Assembly: GCA_965262315.1 (NCBI GenBank)
Contig: CBDHFJ010000109.1
Location: 1-16,055, forward strand
DNA from: JBCCFK01 sp965262315
GTDB taxonomy: Bacteria > Actinomycetota > Acidimicrobiia > Acidimicrobiales > UBA8592
Reading direction: 5' to 3'
Length of the DNA stretch: 16,055 nucleotides
Positions 1-6,512 of the stretch are shown here, piece by piece. The position numbers and the translations under genes are program-made. The notes under the pieces are model-generated. The model did no database searches. It was not told where the DNA came from and worked only from the letters and a program-made list of their open reading frames with translations. Position 1 is the first letter of the stretch. Each line of letters opens with the position of its first letter.

Positions 1-900
1 CTCGAGCGATCGCCAGCTGAGGCCCCACTGCTCGTAGAACGGCGGCAGGATCGGCTCGACGGTGCGGCGCATGCCCCGCACCAGGTCGGCCTCGGGGACC
101 CCGGCGATCGCGCAGCCGAGATCCTCGTCGAAACAGGTGAGCAACGCGGTCAGGTAGCCGCCGAGCGAGATGCCCATGGCCCCCACCGCGGGCGCACCCT
201 GATCGGAACGGAGCCAATCGGTCAAACGCCGGATGTCCCAGATGGCGTGGGCCGCGGTGTGCACGGTGTTCATGGCACCGCCGTGCAACACCCGGTCGCC
301 CGAGGAGCCCTCGGACCGGGGGCCGTGGAGCGGCTGGACCGGGAAGGCGAGGTTCAGGCCGAGATCCCGATGCAGGCGCTTCGCGTCGAACGCGTTGAGA
401 TCGACGAGGGGCTGGCCGGTCCGGTAGCCGTTGATGCACAGCAGCCACGGACGGGGCTCGCCGTCGTGGCGGAGGATCCACGCGTGTGCGGTCCGGTTCG
501 CCTCGTACTCCGCCCACCGATCGCCCCCGGGCTCGTCCGGGTGCGTCTCGTAGCCCGACTCCACCCGGAGGTGCTCGAACTTGATCCCTGCGGCGGAGCG
601 GCGACGGATCTCGGGTGCCTCGAGCGGCGGCGGCTCCCGGTGGTACGACCGTGGATCGTCCACCCAGCCCTTCTGGTTGTACATCTCGACGGCATCGCCG
701 AGCTCGTCGCGGAGGCGACGGCGATAGTCCGACGCCGGCCACCGCAGCCGGCTCTGCGCCACCTCGACCTGCAGCGCCCACTCGTCGACCAGCCACTTGG
801 CGGCCAGGCCCGGGGTCACCCGGGGACGCGGCAGATCGCGCTCTCGGTGACCGATCACCCAGTCGCGGCTCTGCCCCCACATCTCGTCGATGAAACTCAT
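1..900 (-). CDS. alpha/beta hydrolase, C-terminus beyond the left edge
   Basis: An open frame of 300 codons runs from an ATG at 900 to the left edge with no stop, so the 3' end is missing. The N-terminal ~110 residues (MSFIDEMWGQSRDWV onward) are Trp- and Arg-rich and probably form a cap or accessory segment. The hydrolase core follows: a strand reading WLLCINGYRTG, then the nucleophile elbow GISLGG with the likely catalytic Ser near residue 247. The acid and His lie partly or wholly outside the window. The substrate cannot be told; it is probably a cytoplasmic esterase or dienelactone-type hydrolase, as no signal peptide is seen. An in-frame ATG at 951 would add 17 polar residues. I chose 900 because a G-rich stretch (GTGGGGCG) precedes it. 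It lies 106 bp downstream of another hydrolase on the same strand, so co-transcription is possible. Confidence 0.8.
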   Translation of the reverse strand, partial: MSFIDEMWGQSRDWVIGHRERDLPRPRVTPGLAAKWLVDEWALQVEVAQSRLRWPASDYRRRLRDELGDAVEMYNQKGWVDDPRSYHREPPPLEAPEIRRRSAAGIKFEHLRVESGYETHPDEPGGDRWAEYEANRTAHAWILRHDGEPRPWLLCINGYRTGQPLVDLNAFDAKRLHRDLGLNLAFPVQPLHGPRSEGSSGDRVLHGGAMNTVHTAAHAIWDIRRLTDWLRSDQGAPAVGAMGISLGGYLTALLTCFDEDLGCAIAGVPEADLVRGMRRTVEPILPPFYEQWGLSWRSLE

Positions 901-1006
901 CGTCGCCCCACGATCGTCGTCTTCGGTGGCCCGGGGGATCCCGGGACCCATCGGCCGAACGACCTCAGAGTCGAGCAGGTTGTCAGCGGGCCGGCAAACC
1001 GGCAGG

Positions 1007-1705
1007 TCAGCGACCGAGCGTCTCCGCGGCGATCCGCCACACATCCGGGTCGAGCCCCATTCCGACGTGGGACGACCGCACCTCGATGTTGCGGACAGCG
1101 GGGCTGAAGTCATCGATGCAGGCGAGCCAGTCGACGATGCCGTCGAGCCGGCTGTGGATGGCGGTGATGGGCACCTCGATGGGGATCGTGTTCCGCTCGG
1201 CCACCGTCTGCTCGATGGCCGCCACTCGCTCGGGCCCGTAGGACGCGGCCGAGCGCGTGTACTTGGGGCCACCCACGACCGGCGTGCCATAGGTGATGAC
1301 CTGGGACACCAGCTCGGGTTCGTCCCGGGCGATCTCGCGAGCGATGACCCCGCCGAGGCTCCAGCCCACCAGGGCGATGGGCTCGTCGGCCTCGTCGGCG
1401 AGGGCGCGGACCCGCTCGGTGGCGGGCGGCACCAGCGCCTCGACGTCACCACCGTTGACCCCCAGACCCCAGCCCCTGCTGCGGTGACCGCGGCTGGACA
1501 GCCAGGCCCGCATGGGCGCCGTGGCCAGGTCACCGGTGCCGAACCCCGGCAGGGTCAGCACGGTCCGGTCTCCGCGGGGCGCCGACCAGAGCCGGGGTGA
1601 CTTGAGGATGATCCGTGGAACTTCGCGAACGGCTCGGGCCTCGGCCACGAGCATCGCGTTGCTGGGCGCCGCCAGCTCGCGATCCGGAAGGGGCTTCTCC
1701 GCCAT
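1007..1705 (-). CDS. alpha/beta hydrolase (lipase/esterase-like)
   Basis: A protein of about 232 residues with a complete alpha/beta hydrolase plan. There is an early strand and oxyanion loop (TVLTLPGFGTGD), the nucleophile elbow GWSLGG (Ser about 116), then TYGTPVVGGP as seen in PGAP1-like and triacylglycerol-lipase-like hydrolases. The probable acid is in SRLDGIVDW (about 198) and the probable catalytic His in SSHVGM (about 213). There is no signal peptide or membrane helix. Three starts are in frame: GTG 1753, ATG 1711 and ATG 1705. None has a good ribosome site. I prefer 1705 because a TACCGT hexamer ends exactly 7 nt before it, as in leaderless actinobacterial transcripts. It is transcribed divergently from the redox operon at 2049. 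A short hairpin (GCCGG-CAAA-CCGGC, 990-1003) follows the stop. Substrate unknown. Confidence 0.8.
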   Translation of the reverse strand: MAEKPLPDRELAAPSNAMLVAEARAVREVPRIILKSPRLWSAPRGDRTVLTLPGFGTGDLATAPMRAWLSSRGHRSRGWGLGVNGGDVEALVPPATERVRALADEADEPIALVGWSLGGVIAREIARDEPELVSQVITYGTPVVGGPKYTRSAASYGPERVAAIEQTVAERNTIPIEVPITAIHSRLDGIVDWLACIDDFSPAVRNIEVRSSHVGMGLDPDVWRIAAETLGR

Positions 1706-1712
1706 GACCATG

Positions 1713-1718
1713 ACGGTA
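1713..1718 (-). promoter_or_regulatory. possible -10 hexamer for the hydrolase at 1007-1705
   Basis: On the minus strand this reads TACCGT, matching TANNNT, with exactly 7 nt to the ATG at 1705. That spacing would put the transcription start on the start codon. No convincing -35 is visible. It is weak on its own; the same layout recurs before the lipoprotein at 11514. Confidence 0.25.
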
Positions 1719-1953
1719 TCGGGGTGAGCCCGACCGCTCGCCGCGGGGTTCACCGAGGTGGGCTGCGTCGCGCTCCCGCCGTCACCATCTCGGCATGGGC
1801 GCGTTCGTACGCCGCTGCGGCGAGGTCTTCAACGCGGGTTCCGCCGACTGGGTTCACGGACTGACGGACCCGTCATCTCGCAGGTCACCACCAACGTCCT
1901 GAAGCGGTTCGGCGCCATCGGAGCGCTGCACCGAAAGAATTTCGAGAAATCGC

Positions 1954-1979
1954 GAACCGACCCGGCGATCCCCTCCGTA
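1954..1979 (+). promoter_or_regulatory. possible ECF-sigma-type promoter of the cytochrome/cupredoxin/lipoprotein operon
   Basis: GAACC (1954-1958), a 17-nt spacer and CGTA (1976-1979) match the general ECF pattern (-35 with an AAC core, -10 with CGT). The expected transcript start near 1987 leaves a leader of about 60 nt before the ATG at 2049. Just upstream is a short inverted repeat, ATTTC-GA-GAAAT (1939-1950), in the only AT-rich patch of this 343-bp divergent gap (1706-2048). Nothing else convincing was seen in the gap. No sigma factor gene is in the window, so the assignment rests on pattern alone. Confidence 0.3.
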
Positions 1980-2048
1980 CAGACCGTCGACCGCAGCCGA
2001 TCACCGGCGGCGTCGCCCGATACACGACGGAACCAAGGCGGATCTCCG

Positions 2049-2636
2049 ATGGAAACCACCCCCAGCTTCGACGCGCCTGCGCACGACACCAGCACGACCG
2101 ACCCGACCACAGCGCTGCTCATCGCCGCTGCTGCCGGTGCCGTCGTCGCCATCGCCATCGGCACGTACGGCCGGGTCCACACCCCCACCGGCCAGGGCAT
2201 CGTCTCGTTCGGCTTCCCGGCCGTCCTTCCCATGAAGGCCTGGTTCACCACCGGCGCCGGGGCCCTCGCCATCGGGCAGATGGCATCGGCGCTGTGGCTC
2301 TACCGGCGACTGCCGGGTGCCGGCGCCCCACCCGCATGGGTCGGCCCCTTCCACCGCTGGAGCGGCACGGCGGCCTTCGTGCTCACCCTCCCGGTCGCCT
2401 ACCACTGCCTGTGGTCGCTGGGCTTCCAGGACACCAACGGCCGGGTGCTCACCCACTCCCTGCTCGGCTGCGCCTTCTACGGGATCTTCACCACGAAGAT
2501 GCTCGTCCTCCACTCCAAGCGCATGCCCGAATGGGCCCTCCCGTTCGCCGGCGCGGCGCTCGTCACCACCATGGTCGCCATCTGGCTGACCTCGTCGCTC
2601 TGGTTCTTCCAGAACTTCGGCTTCCCGGGCTTCTGA
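2049..2636 (+). CDS. DUF6529-like five-helix membrane protein, probable bis-heme b cytochrome
   Basis: A 195-residue integral membrane protein with five predicted helices (about 21-38, 60-84, 104-124, 134-152, 163-187) and a polar N-terminus. Four histidines mark the ends of helices 3 and 4: H102 (FHRWSG), H119 (AYHCLW), H136 (THSLLG) and H155 (VLHSKRMP). Spacings of 17 and 19 residues on antiparallel helices are what is expected for two stacked b hemes, one near each membrane face, as in cytochrome b561-like folds; heme binding is inference. The likely role is moving electrons across the membrane to the cupredoxin and lipoprotein encoded next. The frame stays open upstream to 1758, but those 97 codons have no protein-like character. 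The ATG at 2049 follows AAGGCGG at a good distance. The DUF6529 family name is from memory and should be checked. Confidence 0.82.
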   Translation: METTPSFDAPAHDTSTTDPTTALLIAAAAGAVVAIAIGTYGRVHTPTGQGIVSFGFPAVLPMKAWFTTGAGALAIGQMASALWLYRRLPGAGAPPAWVGPFHRWSGTAAFVLTLPVAYHCLWSLGFQDTNGRVLTHSLLGCAFYGIFTTKMLVLHSKRMPEWALPFAGAALVTTMVAIWLTSSLWFFQNFGFPGF

Positions 2637-2712
2637 GTCCGTCCGCCGGCTGAGACCGGCACCACCCACGTCACCCACCCTGTCGGGCGCCGCCCGGAAA
2701 GGACCCCTTGCC

Positions 2713-3144
2713 ATGAACGCTCTGACCTCTCGCGTCTCGTTGCCCCTGACGGTGTGCATCGTCGCCTTCGGCATCGCCGGCCTGGCGCTGCTGCGATCGC
2801 CACAGACGGCCACACCGGCGCCGGCCCCGGCACCACAGCAGGTGGCCGAGCCGGCCGCCGACAACGATCGGGTCGATCCCGCTCCCGCCGAAGTGGCGGC
2901 CGCGCAGATCGACATCGCCGGGTTCGCCTTCAGCGGCCAGACCTCGGTCGACGGCGGCCAGGCCATCACGGTCGTCAACGCCGACGGCGCGCCGCACACC
3001 CTGACCTCGGTCGACGGCCTCTTCGACACCGGCGTGATCGGCGGCGGTGCGAGCGGCTCGCTGGCAGCGCCCATCACGCCCGGCTCCTACGCCTTCTTCT
3101 GCTCGCTCCACCCCTCGATGACCGGAACCCTCACGGTCAGCTGA
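2713..3144 (+). CDS. membrane-anchored cupredoxin (type I copper protein)
   Basis: A 143-residue protein. Residues 9-27 form one hydrophobic segment, an uncleaved anchor or signal peptide. A Pro/Ala-rich linker follows (about 30-62), then a domain of about 80 residues with all four type I copper ligands: H95 (GAPHTLTS) and C130, H133, M136 in FCSLHPSM. The plastocyanin/amicyanin arrangement (His far upstream, then C-x2-H-x2-M) is intact, so a functional blue copper site is expected. It should act outside the membrane as a one-electron carrier. It lies 76 bp after the b-type membrane protein and 82 bp before the repeat lipoprotein, so the three are likely co-transcribed. The ATG at 2713 is preceded by GAAAGGA. 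Confidence 0.88.
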   Translation: MNALTSRVSLPLTVCIVAFGIAGLALLRSPQTATPAPAPAPQQVAEPAADNDRVDPAPAEVAAAQIDIAGFAFSGQTSVDGGQAITVVNADGAPHTLTSVDGLFDTGVIGGGASGSLAAPITPGSYAFFCSLHPSMTGTLTVS

Positions 3145-3174
3145 GCTGCCTCGTTCCACTGCGGACGGCAGCTC
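3143..3174 (+). terminator. hairpin between cupredoxin and lipoprotein genes, possible attenuator
   Basis: Perfect 8-bp arms GAGCTGCC (3143-3150) and GGCAGCTC (3167-3174) enclose 16 nt, starting in the cupredoxin stop codon. There is no T-run. It could partly stop transcription, or act as a stabilising 3' end that sets the ratio of cupredoxin to lipoprotein. Function is inferred. Confidence 0.35.
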
Positions 3175-3226
3175 CCTCACTCCTGCAACACCCCCAACCA
3201 ACCCCTTCCACCCGAAAGGACCCCAA

Positions 3227-4246
3227 ATGAACACCCGAATCCGACTCGTCTCCAGCCTGCTGGCCGGCGCGATCATCTTCACCGCCTGTGGCGGGGACTC
3301 CGTCCCCATCGCAGCGGCACCCCAGGCCAACAACGTCGAGGCCGACAACGTCAGCGCCGACGGTGCAGCCGAGGTGCCGGCCCCGGCGGCCGGCGGCATC
3401 GCCGCCACGGCCGGCACCACCGACCTCGGTGAGATCCTCGTCGGCGACGACGGCCTGACCCTCTACGGCTTCACCAACGACATCGACGCCATCTCGGCCT
3501 GCTACGGCACCTGTGCCGACGCCTGGCCGCCGGTGATCGTCGACGCCGACTTCGAGGTCGCTCCGGGCCTGGACACCGGCATCTTCGCCACCACGGTTCG
3601 CGACGACGGCTCGCTCCAGCTCGTGGCCGGCAAGTGGCCGCTGTACTTCTTCGCCGGCGACGCCGCTCCCGGCGACATCAACGGCCAGGGGTCGGGCGAC
3701 GTCTGGTTCGCCGTGGACACCAACGGCATCCTCGTGACCGACGACGCAGCCGCCGGCGAGACAGCTCCTGCCGAAGAGGCCGCGGCACCGGCCCCCCAGC
3801 CCGACTTCATCGGCGTCGGCGGGACCGAGCTGGGTGAGATCCTCATGGACTCCCGCGGACTCAGCCTCTACGGCTTCCTCGACGACGTCGACGGCCAGCC
3901 CACCTGCGAAGGCGCCTGCGCCGACGCCTGGCCGCCGATCCTCGTCGACGGCCCCGAGCTGCCCGAGGGTCTCGACCCGGCCGTGTTCTCGGTGGCCCAG
4001 CGCCCCGACGGCACCCACCAGCTCCGAGCCGGCGTGTGGCCGCTCTATCTGTTCGCCGGCGACGCCCAGCAGGGTGACATCAACGGCCAGGGCTCGGGCG
4101 ACGTCTGGTTCCTCGTCGAGCCCGACGGCAGCCTGATCGGTGCGCCGGGTGGCGAGGTCGCACCGGCCGTGCAGCCGGCTCCCGAGCAGCAGCCTGCCCA
4201 GGAGCAGCCGGCCGACGAGTCGACCGACGACGCCTACGACTACTGA
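3227..4246 (+). CDS. lipoprotein with two Yx(FWY)xxD repeat pairs (COG4315 / Lipoprotein_15, SCO0930-like)
   Basis: A 339-residue exported protein. The N-terminus is basic, then hydrophobic, ending IIFTACGGD; C21 is the likely lipidated residue, although Phe at -3 is unusual for a lipobox. After an Ala/Pro-rich spacer come two homologous units, about 66-160 and 201-298. Each holds GEIL, a first motif (YGFTND at 80; YGFLDD at 215), a C-x3-C pair followed by ADAWPP (C92/C96; C227/C231), and a second motif (YFFAGD at 140; YLFAGD at 274) followed by GDINGQGSGDVWF. This is the COG4315 pattern, a family of unknown function. The tail is Glu/Pro/Gln-rich and ends DDAYDY. As the last gene of the operon it may be the outermost redox or metal-binding partner of the cupredoxin. 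The ATG at 3227 is preceded by GAAAGGA at 6-nt spacing. Confidence 0.88.
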   Translation: MNTRIRLVSSLLAGAIIFTACGGDSVPIAAAPQANNVEADNVSADGAAEVPAPAAGGIAATAGTTDLGEILVGDDGLTLYGFTNDIDAISACYGTCADAWPPVIVDADFEVAPGLDTGIFATTVRDDGSLQLVAGKWPLYFFAGDAAPGDINGQGSGDVWFAVDTNGILVTDDAAAGETAPAEEAAAPAPQPDFIGVGGTELGEILMDSRGLSLYGFLDDVDGQPTCEGACADAWPPILVDGPELPEGLDPAVFSVAQRPDGTHQLRAGVWPLYLFAGDAQQGDINGQGSGDVWFLVEPDGSLIGAPGGEVAPAVQPAPEQQPAQEQPADESTDDAYDY

Positions 4247-4251
4247 TCCGC

Positions 4252-4294
4252 CTCGAGCCGTCGCTGCCCACCCTCCGGGTGGCGACGGCTCGAG
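4252..4294 (+). terminator. strong operon terminator hairpin
   Basis: Arms CTCGAGCCGTCG (4252-4263) and CGACGGCTCGAG (4283-4294) pair perfectly over 12 bp. After a small bulge an inner CCACCC/GGGTGG stem with a TCC loop continues the hairpin. It starts 6 nt after the lipoprotein stop codon and ends in AGCTTCT. This is the clearest terminator in the window. A weaker 7-bp hairpin (4303-4324) follows. Confidence 0.8.
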
Positions 4295-4340
4295 CAGCTT
4301 CTCGCCGGGTCGGTCAACCCCGGCGGGTATCGGGTGACGC

Positions 4341-4372
4341 ACGCCCGTCCGTGAGCGATCACGGGCGGGCGT
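4341..4372. terminator. second hairpin, possibly bidirectional terminator
   Basis: Arms ACGCCCGTCCGTGA (4341-4354) and TCACGGGCGGGCGT (4359-4372) pair over 14 bp with one T-G wobble and a GCGA tetraloop. It sits between the convergent ends of the plus-strand operon (4246) and the minus-strand F420 enzyme (4497), and could stop transcription from either side. Nothing else was recognised between 4373 and 4496. Confidence 0.65.
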
Positions 4373-4496
4373 CGTCGCGCGCAGGCGCGGGCGGCCGCCG
4401 CCCGGAGCTGCACCGCGTGCTCCCCGAGCGTTCCGTGTCCAAGGTGTCGCGCGGCGGCCTCTGAGGCGAGCGCGCGTGCCGGGGCTTCCGGTCGAC

Positions 4497-4901
4497 TCAG
4501 GCGTCGACGATCTCGAAGGCGGGGATGACGCGAGGCGCGGCGTTGGTCACGTACTCGGCGAACTGCGGCATGATGCCGGCCATCTGGTCGAGACGGTCGC
4601 CGCGGTCGGGCTCGGGGAGCGGCTCGAGTCGGGCCTTGGACTTGTCGGTCCCGATCTCGACGTCGATCTCGGGGTTGGCGATCAGGTTGTGATACCAGTC
4701 CGGGTGCTTCGGGCTGCCGGCCGCCGACGCGAAGACGAACTTCCGGTCGCCATCGAGCAGCATGACCAACGGGATCTCACGGATCTGGCCGGACTTGGCG
4801 CCGACGGTGTTGAGGATGACGAGGGGGGCGTCGCCGAACTGCTCGACCTTGCCACCGTTGGCACGGAACTCGGCGATGACCTGGGTGTTCCAGTCGCTCA
4901 T
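4497..4901 (-). CDS. Ddn-family deazaflavin (F420)-dependent oxidoreductase
   Basis: A 134-residue single-domain protein of the nitroreductase/Ddn family, whose members use reduced coenzyme F420 for hydride transfer. Family features are present: an opening helix, then VILNTVGAKSGQIREIPL (the GxKSGxxRxxPL cofactor segment), then ASAAGSPKHPDWYHNL, where HPxWYxNL is highly diagnostic, then a short C-terminal helix. Length fits the family. The ATG at 4901 is chosen because GGAG lies 7 nt before it; an in-frame start at 4946 would overrun the palindrome at 4940-4955. It lies 139 bp downstream of the desaturase-Rieske gene on the same strand, so the two may share a message or have separate control. 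The substrate is unknown; family members reduce quinones, enones and nitro compounds. Confidence 0.88.
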   Translation of the reverse strand: MSDWNTQVIAEFRANGGKVEQFGDAPLVILNTVGAKSGQIREIPLVMLLDGDRKFVFASAAGSPKHPDWYHNLIANPEIDVEIGTDKSKARLEPLPEPDRGDRLDQMAGIMPQFAEYVTNAAPRVIPAFEIVDA

Positions 4902-4939
4902 GGGGTGTCTCCGATCACGAGGGGTTGACTCGCGACGAT

Positions 4940-4955
4940 ACTTCAACGTTGAAGT
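4940..4955. promoter_or_regulatory. 16-bp perfect palindrome, probable operator
   Basis: ACTTCAACGTTGAAGT is a perfect palindrome in very GC-rich DNA, 38 bp before the ATG of the F420 enzyme. TTCAA/TTGAA half-sites resemble those bound by dimeric MarR-type repressors. The regulator is not in the window, so the family guess is weak. Confidence 0.5.
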
Positions 4956-5040
4956 TGTTGCGACCGGTCGGGCGTCACACCCAGTGCATCGCGAGGGCCA
5001 GCGAGAGCGACTTCCCCGGGCTCGAGCACCTCACCGCCAC

Positions 5041-5445
5041 TCAGGTCGAAGGCGTGGGGCCGCGGCCCGGCGCATCTCGCGATGGCGAGCCGGTCGGACC
5101 GCCCTCGATGGCCGAGAGGTCGGCCACGACGCGCCCCTCGCGAACCTGGCAGGGATACATGGTCAGGGGTTCCCTGATCGGCTTGCGCACCGGCTCGCCG
5201 GTGCGCAGGTCGAACCGGCCGTTGTGCTTGGGGCACTCGATCTCACACCCGATGACCAGGCCTTCCGCGAGGTGGGCCGCGCCGTGGGTGCAGAGGCCGT
5301 CGCTCAGGGCCACCTCGGCGGCCTCCAGCCGGTAGAGCGCGAACGTCCGCCCGGCGACGTCGACGCGGCGCACCCGGCCGACCGGCACGGCGTCGACGGG
5401 CCCCAGGTCCATGTCCGGACCGACCTTCAACCGGTCGTCCACCAT
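5041..5445 (-). CDS. MocE-like Rieske [2Fe-2S] ferredoxin part of the fusion (or separate gene)
   Basis: If the frameshift at 5588-5591 is real, an ATG at 5445 would give a 134-residue ferredoxin on its own, overlapping the broken desaturase frame by 19 bp; only a weak GGGA precedes it. The Rieske ligands are complete: LCTHG supplies C-x-H and ECPKHNG supplies C-x2-H, 16 residues apart. GRTFALYR before and GRFDLRTGEP after them match MocE-type ferredoxins closely. The last ~20 residues are Gly/Pro/Ser-rich. I favour the fused reading because the 40-odd codons between the frameshift and this ATG look like the desaturase C-terminus in the same frame. Confidence 0.55.
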   Translation of the reverse strand: MVDDRLKVGPDMDLGPVDAVPVGRVRRVDVAGRTFALYRLEAAEVALSDGLCTHGAAHLAEGLVIGCEIECPKHNGRFDLRTGEPVRKPIREPLTMYPCQVREGRVVADLSAIEGGPTGSPSRDAPGRGPTPST

Positions 5446-6512
5446 CGGTCCCACATCGATGGGGTCCGCGCTGACCGACGGCACGTGCGGCACACCTCGA
5501 CCGCCGAGTTCCCAGGCCGTGTCCTTCTCCAGCTCCCGCAGCGCACCCAACAGCTCTCGATAGGCCGCACGGGTGTTCGGCAACGCAGGGGAAGCGAGTC
5601 TTTGATCTCGTCGTGCAGCGCCGGAAGGTTGCGGTACGGGACCCCCGGGAAGATGTGGTGCTCGGTGTGGTAGTTCATGTTCGAGTAGAGCCAGCGGAAC
5701 ACCGGGTTCATGACGACGGTGCGGGTATTGAGCCGGTGATCGAGCACGTCTTCCCGGAGCCCGGCGTGCTGGGTGATACCGAAGAACACGACCAGCCATC
5801 CGCCCGAGAAGGTGGGGAGCCCGATCAGGAGCACGGGCAGCGGCGTCCACCAGATGAGCGACCCCGCGACGGTGGCAGCCAGGATCGCCACGAAGGCCCG
5901 GCCTTCCCACACCACCCGACGGAGCTCCGACTCAGGTACCACGTCGCGGGCCTCCGCGTCGACGTGGCCGAACGCGTTCTTCACGATGCGGACCAACATC
6001 CGGGTCCCGCCCACGACGTGGGTGTAGACGAGCGGTAGGCCGCGCACGCTCGTTGGCCGTTGAAACGCGATCTCGGGATCGCGGCCCACGATGATCGTGT
6101 CGGTGTGGTGGCGATAGTGGGACCAGCGCCACGTGGTGGGCCCGCGGAACAGCATGAACGAGGCCAGGTAGTAGACCACCGTGTTGGCCGGCTGCCAGCG
6201 GAACGCAGTGCCGTGGCCCATCTCGTGCCACCGGGAGTCCGCTGCTCCGCCGTAGAGCGCGCCGTAGACCACCAGGAGAGGCACCGAGTACCAGGACCAC
6301 CACGTCAGCACGATGACCATGGCGAGACCGACGATGAGGCCGAGCCACAGGATCGTGTCCCGAGCGGCACGAGCGTTCGTCCGCTGCATGAGCTCGGTCA
6401 GGCGCGCGCCATCGATCGGTGGTCGCCACCACGCCGCCTCGGCCAGGCCGCGTTCGAACGCCAACGCGTTCTCGGGGCCCGTCAGGCGGTAGTCACGCTT
6501 GGGGAGTGCCAC
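5041..6512 (-). CDS. MocD-like diiron desaturase/oxygenase fused to a MocE-like Rieske ferredoxin (frameshifted)
   Basis: The intended product is about 490 residues. The start is GTG at 6512, with GGAGG 8 nt before it. Residues 1-~308 are a membrane diiron fatty-acid-desaturase-like domain with hydrophobic segments and three His boxes: HEMGH (H96, H100), HYRHH (132-136) and HTEHH (282-286), plus ITQHAGL and DHRLNTRT, as in MocD-type hydrocarbon oxygenases. Near 5588-5591 the frame is lost: the original frame gives Cys/Trp/Arg-rich nonsense ending at 5427, while the next frame continues the family's C-terminus (PNTRAAYRELL) and runs without a stop into a Rieske domain. One extra G in the plus-strand GGGG would restore a continuous fusion. 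The Rieske part would deliver electrons to the diiron site. The substrate is probably a lipid or hydrocarbon chain, unproven. The upstream small ORF overlaps the start by 20 nt. Confidence 0.8.

Noticed and set aside
247..1107. Plus-strand open frame of 286 codons
   Set aside because: Antisense of the hydrolase at 1-900, which has a GISLGG elbow and sensible protein composition.
1795..1902. 35-codon plus-strand ORF starting MGAFVRRCGEVFNAG
   Set aside because: Looks mildly protein-like at its start, but is very short, has no ribosome site and degenerates to Ser/Pro/Arg.
1758..2048. 97-codon N-terminal extension of the DUF6529-like protein
   Set aside because: Arg-rich, non-membrane sequence without a ribosome site, whereas ATG 2049 has one and starts the recognisable protein.
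3137..4342. Minus-strand open frame of 401 codons
   Set aside because: Complement of the repeat lipoprotein; it is low complexity (Gly/Val/Asp) and crosses two terminator hairpins.
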